Shown: positions 1 to 6,480, numbered from the stretch's first letter. The stretch is 8,631 nt of DNA from Deltaproteobacteria bacterium (GCA_030611115.1 JAUWQK010000048.1:1-8631); one strand, 5' to 3'. A program made the numbers and translations. Notes: a model not told the origin generated them from the sequence alone.

Positions 1-1407
1 TTTGAAAATCCTGAAATAAAAACCACCTCTGCTGATGATAAAAATCTAAGAATGCAGTCGAAACTGCTTGAAAAGAAACTTGAAGACTTTGGTGTACAAG
101 GAAAAGTCGCTACTATTTTGCCGGGGCCTGTTATTACAACTTTTGAATATGAACCTGCCCCAGGAATAAAGATTAGCAAAATAGTCGGACTTACTGACGA
201 TCTTGCTCTCGCTCTTCGCTCGACAAGCATCAGGATTGTAGCACCGATCCCGGGGAAAGCGGCTATCGGTATTGAGCTGCCTAATGAGACAAGAGAAACA
301 GTAAGACTAAAAGAAATTATTATTTCAAATAACTTTGAAAAATCAAAGTCAAAGCTTACAATCTGTCTTGGCAAAGATATAATAGGAAACCCGGTAGTTG
401 CGGAACTGGATAAAATGCCGCATCTTTTAATTGCAGGCGCAACCGGCACAGGCAAAAGCGTGGCTCTGAATGCCATGATTTGCAGTTTGTTGTTCAAAGC
501 AAATCCCGATGAAGTAAAACTTATAATGATAGATCCGAAAAGGATAGAGCTTTCAAGCTATGATGGGATTCCACATCTTATTACTCCTGTGGTTACAGAT
601 GTAAAAAAAGCAACCAATGCTCTTTTCTGGGCTGTACATGAAATGGAAAAAAGATATGAGTTGCTTTCAGAAAAAAAGACGCGAAATATAAAACAGTATA
701 ATCAAAAAATAGATAGGGAAAAAGGAAAAACAAAAGAAGAAAATGGTCCTGAAAAACTACCGTATGTTGTTATAATTATTGATGAGCTGGCTGATTTGAT
801 GATGGTTGCTTCGAGAGACGTTGAGGTCGCATTGACACGGCTCGCGCAAATGGCAAGAGCTGCCGGCTTACATTTGATACTTGCGACCCAAAGGCCTTCA
901 GTGGATGTACTTACAGGAATAATAAAGGCTAATTTCCCGACACGCCTTTCCTTTCAGGTTTCTTCCAAAACAGATTCAAGGACAATAATTGATACAAATG
1001 GTGCGGAAAATCTTCTGGGAAATGGAGATATGCTTTTTTTGCCTCCGGGAACAGCCAAGCTTCAGCGCGTACATGGTGCATACATTTCAGAAAAAGAGAT
1101 TGCCGGAATAACTGAGTTTTTGAAAGAACAGAAAACCCCGGAATATGATCATGCAGTAATAACTGAATCTGAAAAAGAAAAAGCCTCATCTGAAGATCTT
1201 GAATATGACGAAAAATATGACGAGGCTATAGCGCTTATTACCAAAACAGGCCAGGCCTCCATATCTATGATACAGCGCCATTTGCGTATAGGATATAACA
1301 GGGCGGCACGAATTATAGAAATAATGGAGAAAGAGGGTGTTGTCGGCCCTTCAGATGGTGTAAAACCAAGAGAAGTTCTTGTCCGCAGTTACGATAAAAT
1401 GCCTTGA
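1..1407 (+). CDS. ftsK: FtsK/SpoIIIE-family DNA translocase, 3' part (5' end outside window)
   Basis: ATP-driven double-stranded DNA pump that clears and segregates chromosome ends at the division septum. The frame is open from base 1 with no start codon needed, so 468 residues of a longer protein are visible; the N-terminal membrane domain and linker lie upstream. Numbering from the Met at base 52: the alpha/beta motor domain starts with FGVQGKV and GPVITTFEYEPAPG; Walker A is GATGTGKS (129-136); DPKRIELSSYDGIPHL (161-176) is typical of the family; Walker B is VVIIIDELADL (239-249); ATQRPSVDVLTG (278-289) and GNGDMLFLPPG (323-333) follow. The C-terminal gamma winged helix (about 387-445; TGQASISMIQRHLRIGYNRAARI) normally reads polar DNA guide sequences. 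The protein ends normally soon after PREVLV. The stop codon TGA (1405-1407) lies inside the end of the inverted-repeat element at 1404-1515. Identification is secure; ftsK versus a second spoIIIE-like paralog cannot be decided without the N-terminus. Confidence 0.96.
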   Translation, partial: FENPEIKTTSADDKNLRMQSKLLEKKLEDFGVQGKVATILPGPVITTFEYEPAPGIKISKIVGLTDDLALALRSTSIRIVAPIPGKAAIGIELPNETRETVRLKEIIISNNFEKSKSKLTICLGKDIIGNPVVAELDKMPHLLIAGATGTGKSVALNAMICSLLFKANPDEVKLIMIDPKRIELSSYDGIPHLITPVVTDVKKATNALFWAVHEMEKRYELLSEKKTRNIKQYNQKIDREKGKTKEENGPEKLPYVVIIIDELADLMMVASRDVEVALTRLAQMARAAGLHLILATQRPSVDVLTGIIKANFPTRLSFQVSSKTDSRTIIDTNGAENLLGNGDMLFLPPGTAKLQRVHGAYISEKEIAGITEFLKEQKTPEYDHAVITESEKEKASSEDLEYDEKYDEAIALITKTGQASISMIQRHLRIGYNRAARIIEIMEKEGVVGPSDGVKPREVLVRSYDKMP

Positions 1408-1515
1408 GAGATCGCCGATTTTGCCGAATCTGCTGCGTTGAAGCGCATTCGCAATAGCATACTATGGCTTCATGCTCTTCGACTTGCATCTCCAGCAAAC
1501 TCAACAATCGCTCAA
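1404..1515. repeat. Structured inverted-repeat (MITE-like) element abutting ftsK
   Basis: A 112-bp non-coding element. Its ends are imperfect inverted repeats: 1404-1427 begins TTGAGAGATCGCC and the reverse complement of 1492-1515 begins TTGAGCGATTGTT, about 18 of 24 positions matching. The centre forms a second hairpin: GAAGCGCAT (from about 1439) pairs with ATGCTCTTC (ending about 1480) with one mismatch, and GCAATAG pairs with CTATGGC around a 4-nt loop. The terminal motif TTGAGCGATT is shared with the element at 6284-6441, suggesting one repeat family. A minus-strand reading frame crossing it is not convincing as a gene. Seen: the symmetry. Inferred: that it is a dispersed genomic repeat. 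Confidence 0.6.
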
Positions 1516-1530
1516 CTTGAGCGTTTTTTT
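1509..1530 (+). terminator. Rho-independent terminator after ftsK
   Basis: CGCTCAA (1509-1515), one base, then TTGAGCG (1517-1523) form a perfect inverted repeat; realistically a 5-bp CGCTC/GAGCG stem with a 5-nt loop, followed at once by seven T (1524-1530). The left half of the stem is the right end of the repeat element at 1404-1515. It should end ftsK transcription. It lies only 15 nt before the next start codon, at 1546. Confidence 0.6.
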
Positions 1531-1545
1531 GTATAGGCATTTAGA

Positions 1546-2424
1546 ATGTACAAGAAAAAAGAAAATCCACTGGTAAGCGTAATAATCCCCACATATAATC
1601 GCGGCTGGATACTTAAAGAGACTATAGATTCAGTGCTGGCACAGGATTTTACGGATTTTGAGCTGATTGTTGTAGATGACGGGTCAACTGACAACACTCA
1701 GGGTATCCTGAATTCGTATAAAGAAGACATTGTTATTTTAAGGCAGGATAACAAAGGAGTGAGCTCAGCAAGAAACAAGGGCATAGCTTCGGCATCAGGG
1801 CAGTTTATTGCTTTTTTAGATTCAGATGATCTTTGGCTTTCGCAAAAACTGTCAACACAAGTTGATTTTTTCAATGCAAATCCTGATGCTCTGATTTGCC
1901 AGACAGAAGAGAAATGGATAAGAAACGGTATCAGGGTCAATCCTAAAAAGCGGCACAAGAAGTTGTCCGGAGATATTTTCGAACATTCACTTTATCTGTG
2001 CCTTGTCAGCCCTTCGGCAGTAATGATAAGACGCAGTCTTTTTGAAAAAACAGGCATGTTTGATGAAACCCTGCCGGCCTGCGAAGACTATGATATGTGG
2101 CTCAGGGTAAGTTGCAGATACCCTGTATATCTTATAAATACTCCACTGATAATAAAAAGGGGCGGTCATGCCGACCAGCTTTCCAGATCTTCCGGTCTGG
2201 ACAGGTATCGTATTCAGTCCTTAAAAAAAATCATCGAAAGTAACCTGTTGACAGATAAGCAGGCAATGGCGGCAGTAAAGGTTCTGAAAAAAAAGTGCGA
2301 CATATATGCCAATGGCTGCCTGAAGCGGGGGCGCAAAGAAAAAGCTTTATACTACAATGAACTTGCAGGAAGTTGCCTTGCCAGAGTTACATCACCTGAA
2401 AAAATCCTTTGCAGCCTCCCCTGA
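1546..2424 (+). CDS. Family 2 glycosyltransferase (GT-A fold)
   Basis: Predicted cytoplasmic sugar transferase of 292 residues, probably for a cell-surface polysaccharide or glycan; the sugar and acceptor cannot be told from the sequence. The N-terminus VSVIIPTYNRGWILKETIDS (10-29) is the nucleotide-sugar binding start of the GT2 family; VVDDGSTDNT (42-51) holds the conserved Asp pair; GVSSARNKGI (71-80) follows; DSDD (92-95) is the metal-binding DXD-type motif; CEDYDMWLR (179-187) holds the likely catalytic acidic pair. No membrane segment is visible. The start is ATG with only a weak AGG (1534-1536) upstream. No glycan gene sits beside it, so it looks like an isolated gene between ftsK and birA. 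The last 24 residues are read antisense through the conserved 3' end of birA, so the C-terminus may be a secondary extension. Confidence 0.9.
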   Translation: MYKKKENPLVSVIIPTYNRGWILKETIDSVLAQDFTDFELIVVDDGSTDNTQGILNSYKEDIVILRQDNKGVSSARNKGIASASGQFIAFLDSDDLWLSQKLSTQVDFFNANPDALICQTEEKWIRNGIRVNPKKRHKKLSGDIFEHSLYLCLVSPSAVMIRRSLFEKTGMFDETLPACEDYDMWLRVSCRYPVYLINTPLIIKRGGHADQLSRSSGLDRYRIQSLKKIIESNLLTDKQAMAAVKVLKKKCDIYANGCLKRGRKEKALYYNELAGSCLARVTSPEKILCSLP

Positions 2425-3353
2425 TCGTCTTTCAGTATTAACACCCCGTCATTATCGACATCAATTACTTTTCCAGTATGAGTTTTACCTATAACGTCAA
2501 CTCTGATTTGCTTTCCTATGATGTCTGCAAGTTCCCGCCATCGGTTCATAATTGGCTCAAAATTGTTTTTCTTAAACATGTTGTAATATTGTTCATACAA
2601 TTTCAAGTAGTTTTGAATGAATTTGATTCTTGGGACCCTGTTTCCGGTTTCTATTAAAATCGAAGTCGCACTTTTCTTTATATCTTGAGGAGAATTTTCG
2701 AATAGATTATTTACATTCAATCCAAGACCAACAACGATATAATTTACTGCATCCATTTCAGTGCTGATCTCGGTAAGAATACCGGCCAGCTTCTTTCCAT
2801 TTACAAGAATGTCATTAGGCCACTTGATTCTTAATTTTAATTTCATCATGGAAATCAAGGTTTCAGCTAAAACAACGGCGGTCATCAGCGTTATTCTCGG
2901 GGTTTCACCAGGTGATATGGCCGGCCTCAGGATAAGAGAAAAATAAATTCCACCTCCTGAAGGTGAAAACCAGTTTCTTCCTCTTCTGCCCCTTCCTTTT
3001 GTCTGTTTTTCCGCAATAATTAGAGTTCCTTCAGGGGCTCCCTGCGCTGCAAGTTCTTTTGCCCTTGTATTTGTCGAATCAGTTTCCTTCGAATAAATAA
3101 TATTTTTCTTTCCAAAAACTTTGGTGCAAAGACCTTCCCTTATTTCTTCAGCCGTGATCGGATCTGAAGCTTTGCTGAGAAGATATCCCTTTTTCGGGGC
3201 AGATTCTATAACATAGCCTTCTTCTTTTAACTTGCGGATATGCTTCCATATAGCAGAGCGGCTTACTGATAGATTGTTGCTTATAAGCTCACCGGAAACC
3301 CAATTCCCTTGATTTTCTTTCAGATATAATAATAATTGATCTTTAGTAGTCAT
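2352..3353 (-). CDS. birA: Bifunctional biotin--[acetyl-CoA-carboxylase] ligase / biotin operon repressor
   Basis: Activates biotin to biotinyl-5'-AMP and attaches it to the biotin carboxyl carrier lysine; with bound biotinyl-AMP the dimer represses biotin synthesis genes. The 333 residues contain all three domains. The N-terminal winged helix (about 17-60; GELISNNLSVSRSAIWKHIR) makes it the regulatory form. The catalytic domain shows TDSTNTRAKE (91-100), KGRGRRGRNWFSPSGGG (119-135, the biotinyl-AMP loop), KWPNDILVNGKKLAGIL (178-194) and VVGLGLNVN (207-215). The C-terminal SH3-like domain (281-325) ends RIFSGDVTL. The start is ATG at 3353 with only a weak GAG just upstream. A matching BirA operator lies at 5113-5145 before bioB, giving its likely target. 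Its 3' end overlaps the glycosyltransferase gene by 73 bp. No BirA box is visible before birA itself, so autoregulation is not supported. Confidence 0.96.
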   Translation of the reverse strand: MTTKDQLLLYLKENQGNWVSGELISNNLSVSRSAIWKHIRKLKEEGYVIESAPKKGYLLSKASDPITAEEIREGLCTKVFGKKNIIYSKETDSTNTRAKELAAQGAPEGTLIIAEKQTKGRGRRGRNWFSPSGGGIYFSLILRPAISPGETPRITLMTAVVLAETLISMMKLKLRIKWPNDILVNGKKLAGILTEISTEMDAVNYIVVGLGLNVNNLFENSPQDIKKSATSILIETGNRVPRIKFIQNYLKLYEQYYNMFKKNNFEPIMNRWRELADIIGKQIRVDVIGKTHTGKVIDVDNDGVLILKDDQGRLQRIFSGDVTLARQLPASSL

Positions 3354-3460
3354 TACTCAATAACCGTATTACCAGTGTCTGCACCAGCGGTGCACATATG
3401 CTGCTTGATAAATATGCCAACATCGGGGATTTTCACGAATCAGGAGAATACCGTTTGATA

Positions 3461-4780
3461 TCAACTTAAAAGAAATTTCCATACAGGCATATACCTTATT
3501 CGAAATCCCTTCAGCGTTTCTTCCATCTCTTGATTTTCCGTTATTATAGTACCTTCCTTCAGATCAAAACATATAAGGGCTCTTATCAGGGCATTGGTTT
3601 CTCTTGTCTTGGTTCTGGCCTCTCTCACGCTATATGATACCTGATAGACACCGGTTACCTTCCCTCCTTCAACGACAATGAAATCGACTTCATAGCCCTG
3701 TTTGTCCTTCCAGTAATATACTTCGTTCCCTTTTTGCGAAAATTTTAGAAAAACGATATTTTCCAGCACCTTGCCCCGGTCTTCACTGAATCCCATTGAT
3801 ACGGCATTCCTCAAGCCGCTATCAATACAAAATACTTTGCGGAGATTCTTTTCCTGCTCTTTCAAAGAATAAGAAAATCTCTTGAGGTAGAAAAACAGGA
3901 ATGCATTATTTAAGTATTCAGAATATCTTTCAACAGTATCAACAGGCATATTTATAAAGCCCTTTATGCTGTTGAAAGATATAAGAGAGGCACAGTTTGT
4001 CATATAATACTTTGAAAGTGTTTTTAGATTGTTAACCTTCTTGATATTGTATCTCTCAATAATGTCACGGCTCAGAATATTGCCCATGTAATTAAGCAAT
4101 ATCTCCTGCTTGTTCTTCCCCAAAACAACGGCCGGAAAACCTCCCCATCTCATATATTCACCGACCAACCGCCTGATTTTTGTCTTTTGGCTCAACAGGT
4201 CAAGCTGATTATTCAATTTAATACCTTTAAAGAAAAGGAATTCGCCAAAACTGAGTGGATAAATCGTCGAATCAAGATGCCGGCCGGTGAGAAGCGTACC
4301 AAGTTCTTTGCTGAGAAGGATCGAGGAAGATCCCGTGATATAGATTGCGTGCCTTTGCTGATCTACTAAAAAACGGACGAATCTTTCCCAGCCGGCGACG
4401 TTTTGCACCTCGTCAAGGAAGATATAAACCTTTCCTTTTGGCCTTAAAATCATCATGTAGGCATCGAAAAGCTTTGACATAAATTGCGGATTCAGTTCCC
4501 CATAGAACCGGGGATCTTCGAAATTAACATGTAATGTATTTTCCCGTGGGACGCCTCCGTCAATCAGCCTCTTGATTAGTTGATACATTATAGTCGATTT
4601 TCCGCTCCTGCGGGGACCCACGATGGTTACAGCCATGCCCTCTTGTGCCAAGTCTGACAACCTGTTCAGGTAATTTGTCCGTTCAATGCCGACATTTTGA
4701 TCCTGCCGCCAGAAGTTGGACTCAATCAAGATTTCAATTATTTGCTCAGGTGCCAAATTCATGCAATTTATCCATTTCAT
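3461..4780 (-). CDS. AAA_14/DUF4143-type ATP-binding protein (archaeal-type AAA ATPase family)
   Basis: A 439-residue ATPase with an N-terminal AAA domain and a C-terminal DUF4143 domain. Walker A is GPRRSGKST (55-63); HVNFEDPRF (84-92) is typical of the family; Walker B is VYIFLDEVQNV (118-128); the sensor is ITGSSS (148-153); TGRH (165-168) is an arginine-containing motif. The C-terminal part resembles a PD-(D/E)XK nuclease fold: VLENIVF (E340), GYEVDFI (D366) and VYQVSYS (Q380). Cellular role is unknown for most members; they are often patchily distributed and found in accessory DNA. The gene lies 107 bp upstream of birA on the same strand and separates birA from the biotin operon. The ATG at 4780 has no Shine-Dalgarno sequence and overlaps an inverted repeat; ATG at 4762 (residue 7) is an alternative start. 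Family is confident, function is not. Confidence 0.9.
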   Translation of the reverse strand: MKWINCMNLAPEQIIEILIESNFWRQDQNVGIERTNYLNRLSDLAQEGMAVTIVGPRRSGKSTIMYQLIKRLIDGGVPRENTLHVNFEDPRFYGELNPQFMSKLFDAYMMILRPKGKVYIFLDEVQNVAGWERFVRFLVDQQRHAIYITGSSSILLSKELGTLLTGRHLDSTIYPLSFGEFLFFKGIKLNNQLDLLSQKTKIRRLVGEYMRWGGFPAVVLGKNKQEILLNYMGNILSRDIIERYNIKKVNNLKTLSKYYMTNCASLISFNSIKGFINMPVDTVERYSEYLNNAFLFFYLKRFSYSLKEQEKNLRKVFCIDSGLRNAVSMGFSEDRGKVLENIVFLKFSQKGNEVYYWKDKQGYEVDFIVVEGGKVTGVYQVSYSVREARTKTRETNALIRALICFDLKEGTIITENQEMEETLKGFRIRYMPVWKFLLS

Positions 4781-4808
4781 CGGTTATTATTATGCATTAA
4801 TAACCGAT
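4779..4808. repeat. Perfect 11-bp inverted repeat at the AAA ATPase start codon
   Basis: ATCGGTTATTA (4779-4789), an 8-base centre, then TAATAACCGAT (4798-4808) is a perfect palindrome. Read on the minus strand it occupies the leader, and its last two bases are the first two of the ATG at 4780. It could be an operator for a dimeric repressor or an mRNA hairpin that hides the start codon. The half-sites face the opposite way from BirA boxes (GGTT...AACC rather than AACC...GGTT), so it is not a BirA site. The remaining stretch up to 4918 is AT-rich and shows nothing clear. Confidence 0.65.
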
Positions 4809-4918
4809 ACATCCATTTCAAGATCTGATCAAGCTATTTTTTAACAGCCCCTATTCCCCCAAGTAGAATTTTCCGTTCTCTTTAATTCCTTTTTTTCATC
4901 ACTCTTTTTTCAATATTT

Positions 4919-5082
4919 GTAACTAATCAGGTGAATAGGCTGAAGTCCGAAGGCTGAAGACTGTTAGGAAAAAGCGCATTTTGAAGCCATGTTTGATGCA
5001 AGAATCAGATATTTACGTCGAAGTACGGCAATCGTGCTCTTCTGACCCCTTCAGCCTTCAGTCTATCCACCTGAGTAGTTAC
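4919..5082. repeat. MITE-like element with 27-bp terminal inverted repeats
   Basis: The left end 4919-4945 (GTAACTAATCAGGTG then AATAGGCTGAAG) matches the reverse complement of 5056-5082 at 24 of 27 positions. Inside each end are heptamers of the GCTGAAG type; the left side has one extra unit (TCCGAAG). The roughly 85-bp core has no believable ORF. A third copy of the end lies at 8170-8201 with 31 of 32 identities to 4928-4959. It sits between the AAA ATPase gene and the biotin operator and carries no transposase, so it would need help from elsewhere to move. Confidence 0.65.
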
Positions 5083-5112
5083 CTTTTTATAAACTAATAA
5101 AAATGCTTTTAA

Positions 5113-5145
5113 TTGTAAACCCATTTTAAATAGAGAGGTTGACAT
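5113..5145 (+). promoter_or_regulatory. BirA operator (biotin box)
   Basis: TTGTAAACC (5113-5121), a 15-bp spacer, then GGTTGACAT (5137-5145). The known bacterial BirA site is TTGTAAACC-N14-16-GGTTTACAA-like; the left half is exact and the right half agrees with the perfect inverse GGTTTACAA at 7 of 9 bases. It lies 151 bp upstream of bioB, and the window encodes a BirA with a DNA-binding domain. The right half contains the promoter -35 hexamer, so bound BirA would block RNA polymerase. Confidence 0.88.
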
Positions 5146-5167
5146 TTAATTCCCCACTGTATATAGC
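5139..5167 (+). promoter_or_regulatory. Sigma70-type promoter of the biotin operon
   Basis: A perfect -35 TTGACA (5139-5144) is followed after 17 bp by TATAGC (5162-5167); TATATA (5160-5165) at 15 bp is an alternative -10. The -35 is embedded in the right half of the BirA operator. Transcription would begin near 5173-5176, leaving an untranslated leader of about 120 nt. The leader has a short direct repeat (ATCCTGTTA, ATCCTGTCA; about 5239-5256) and no riboswitch that I recognise. Confidence 0.7.
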
Positions 5168-5296
5168 AAATTTCATCAGCCCTTTTAAATAATTATGGCA
5201 GAATAACAAGATGAGTTTTGATGCTTTAATTCTGAATATCCTGTTAATCCTGTCAAAAAAGTCTTTTTTAACGTTCTAAATAGTTACGGAAAAACC

Positions 5297-6277
5297 ATGT
5301 TCGATAAAACATTAATCAGCATAACTGAAAAGATTATTAAAGATCCGAAAAAACCCATTTCTTATGAAGACGCGTGTGAACTATCCATCCAAAGAGATAA
5401 CGCTATCGATCTGATTGTATGTGCCAATAAGATCAGAGAAAGATATAAAAAGAATAATATCTTCACCTGTTCCATTATTAATGCCAAATCCGGTCGCTGT
5501 TCAGAGGACTGTGCTTTTTGTGCACAGTCAGCTCACCATAAAACCGGAATTGAAACTTATCCATTATTAGACAAAGAAAAAATACTTAATAATTCCATGT
5601 TAATGGAAAAAGCAGGGGCAGCAAAATATTCAATGGTAACAAGCGGCCATTCACTTTCGGGCAGCGAGATTGATTCTATTGGGCATGCAGCAGAAGAAAT
5701 AAACAAAAAAACAGATCTTTCAGTTTGCGCATCACTGGGGCAGCTCACTGACCCTGTGGCAAAAAAGCTCAAAGAAAGGGGAGTTGCCACTTATCATCAC
5801 AATCTGGAAACAGCCGGGAGTTATTTTGATCAGGTCTGTACTACACATGAATATGATGAAGATATTCGCACACTCAAAATAGCAAAATCAGCAGGACTTA
5901 AGATTTGCAGCGGAGGAATTTTGGGGCTGGGCGAGACCTGGTCGCAGCGCGTGGAGCTGGCTTTTACCCTTAAAAAACTGGATGTGGATTCAATACCAAT
6001 AAATTTTTTAAATCCAATCCCGGGCACAAGAATGGAAAACAGATCTTTACTTCCACCAATGGAGGCACTCAAATCTATAGCTATTTTCAGATTTATAAAT
6101 CCTGATAAAGACATAACCATATGCGGCGGCAGGGAAAAAACTCTTGGTGATTTTCAGTCATGGATTTTTATGGCAGGTGCTAACGGGATTATGATTGGCA
6201 ATTATCTTACCACAAAAGGAAGAAGCGCTGAAATGGATATGGATATGATCAAACAAATGGGGCTTAATATTTACTAA
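5297..6277 (+). CDS. bioB: Biotin synthase (radical SAM), anaerobe-type auxiliary-cluster ligands
   Basis: Converts dethiobiotin to biotin by inserting sulfur with radical SAM chemistry; last step of the pathway. The 326 residues fit the family. The radical SAM motif is CSEDCAFC (C68, C72, C75), after IINAKSGR. Family signatures are YHHNLET (166-172), KICSGGILGLGET (202-214), PINFLNPIPGT (234-244) and FMAGANGIMIGNYLTT (291-306). Of the four E. coli ligands of the sulfur-donating [2Fe-2S] cluster, Cys128 and Cys188 are kept (C144 in SVCASLG, C204), but the Cys97 position is Ser112 (KYSMVTSG) and the Arg260 position is Thr274 (ITICGGRE), with a new Cys276 two residues on. This pattern fits the BioB type reported in obligate anaerobes with a 4Fe-5S cluster. 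The start is ATG with ACGGA 6 nt upstream. First gene of the BirA-controlled operon. Confidence 0.96.
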   Translation: MFDKTLISITEKIIKDPKKPISYEDACELSIQRDNAIDLIVCANKIRERYKKNNIFTCSIINAKSGRCSEDCAFCAQSAHHKTGIETYPLLDKEKILNNSMLMEKAGAAKYSMVTSGHSLSGSEIDSIGHAAEEINKKTDLSVCASLGQLTDPVAKKLKERGVATYHHNLETAGSYFDQVCTTHEYDEDIRTLKIAKSAGLKICSGGILGLGETWSQRVELAFTLKKLDVDSIPINFLNPIPGTRMENRSLLPPMEALKSIAIFRFINPDKDITICGGREKTLGDFQSWIFMAGANGIMIGNYLTTKGRSAEMDMDMIKQMGLNIY

Positions 6278-6283
6278 GATCAA

Positions 6284-6441
6284 CTAAGTTGAGCGATTTT
6301 TGGGGAAGACATGTGCTGAGATCTTGATGCAGCAAGGTTTGCGAAAAACCGGAGGCATACCCGTGGATATGTCGAGGATTTTTGCGAACCGTTGATGCGC
6401 AAGAGATCGGTGCAGATCGAGTCAAAAATCGCTCAATTTAG
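6284..6441. repeat. 158-bp structured inverted-repeat element between bioB and bioA
   Basis: CTAAG plus TTGAGCGATTTTTG (6284-6302) pairs with CAAAAATCGCTCAA plus TTTAG (6423-6441): 19 bp with one G-T pair, 14 of them a perfect run. The inside also folds: GGTTTGCGAAAA pairs with TTTTTGCGAACC (12 bp with two G-T pairs), and flanking GATCTT/AAGAGATC and GCAGCAA/TTGATGC segments pair imperfectly. The whole thing is therefore one long imperfect hairpin. Its ends share TTGAGCGATT with the element at 1404-1515. It starts 7 bp after the bioB stop. No ORF. It is probably a dispersed repeat; in the bioB-bioA transcript it could act as an RNA stem that changes expression of downstream genes. Confidence 0.65.
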
Positions 6442-6452
6442 GTATTAGCTTT

Positions 6453-6480
6453 TTGGAAATTTATTCGCTACAGATATAAT
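6453..6480 (+). promoter_or_regulatory. Candidate internal promoter for bioA
   Basis: TTGGAA (6453-6458) and a perfect -10 TATAAT (6475-6480) are 16 bp apart, just downstream of the structured repeat. It would start a transcript about 225 nt before bioA, outside BirA control because no operator overlaps it. The -35 matches the consensus at 4 of 6 positions, so this is only a candidate. Confidence 0.4.

Noticed and set aside
1313..1540. Minus-strand ORF of 75 codons across the ftsK-glycosyltransferase gap
   Set aside because: It spans a structured repeat and runs antisense into conserved ftsK sequence; no recognisable domain.
3393..3420. birA promoter on the minus strand (TTGGCA, 16 bp, TATGTG)
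   Set aside because: Both hexamers are weak matches; birA may instead be co-transcribed with the ATPase gene, so I do not list it as a feature.
3350..3469. Plus-strand open stretch of about 39 codons ending TAA at 3469, possibly a gene remnant
   Set aside because: The residue pattern (such as HMLLDKYANIGDFHESG) looks protein-like, but there is no start signal, no recognisable family, and it lies antisense to the gap between birA and the ATPase. The small palindrome TGCACC-AGC-GGTGCA (3380-3394) lies in it but has no T-run.
4779..4808. A second BirA box
   Set aside because: Half-sites are in the opposite orientation and the 8-bp centre is too short for the BirA spacing.
5255..5269. AAAAAAG-T-CTTTTTT palindrome in the bioB leader as a terminator or attenuator
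   Set aside because: The stem is almost all A-T with one-base loop, so it would be weak; no leader peptide or antiterminator partner is seen.
5557..6120. Minus-strand ORFs inside bioB
   Set aside because: They lie entirely antisense to conserved BioB motifs and show no domain of their own.
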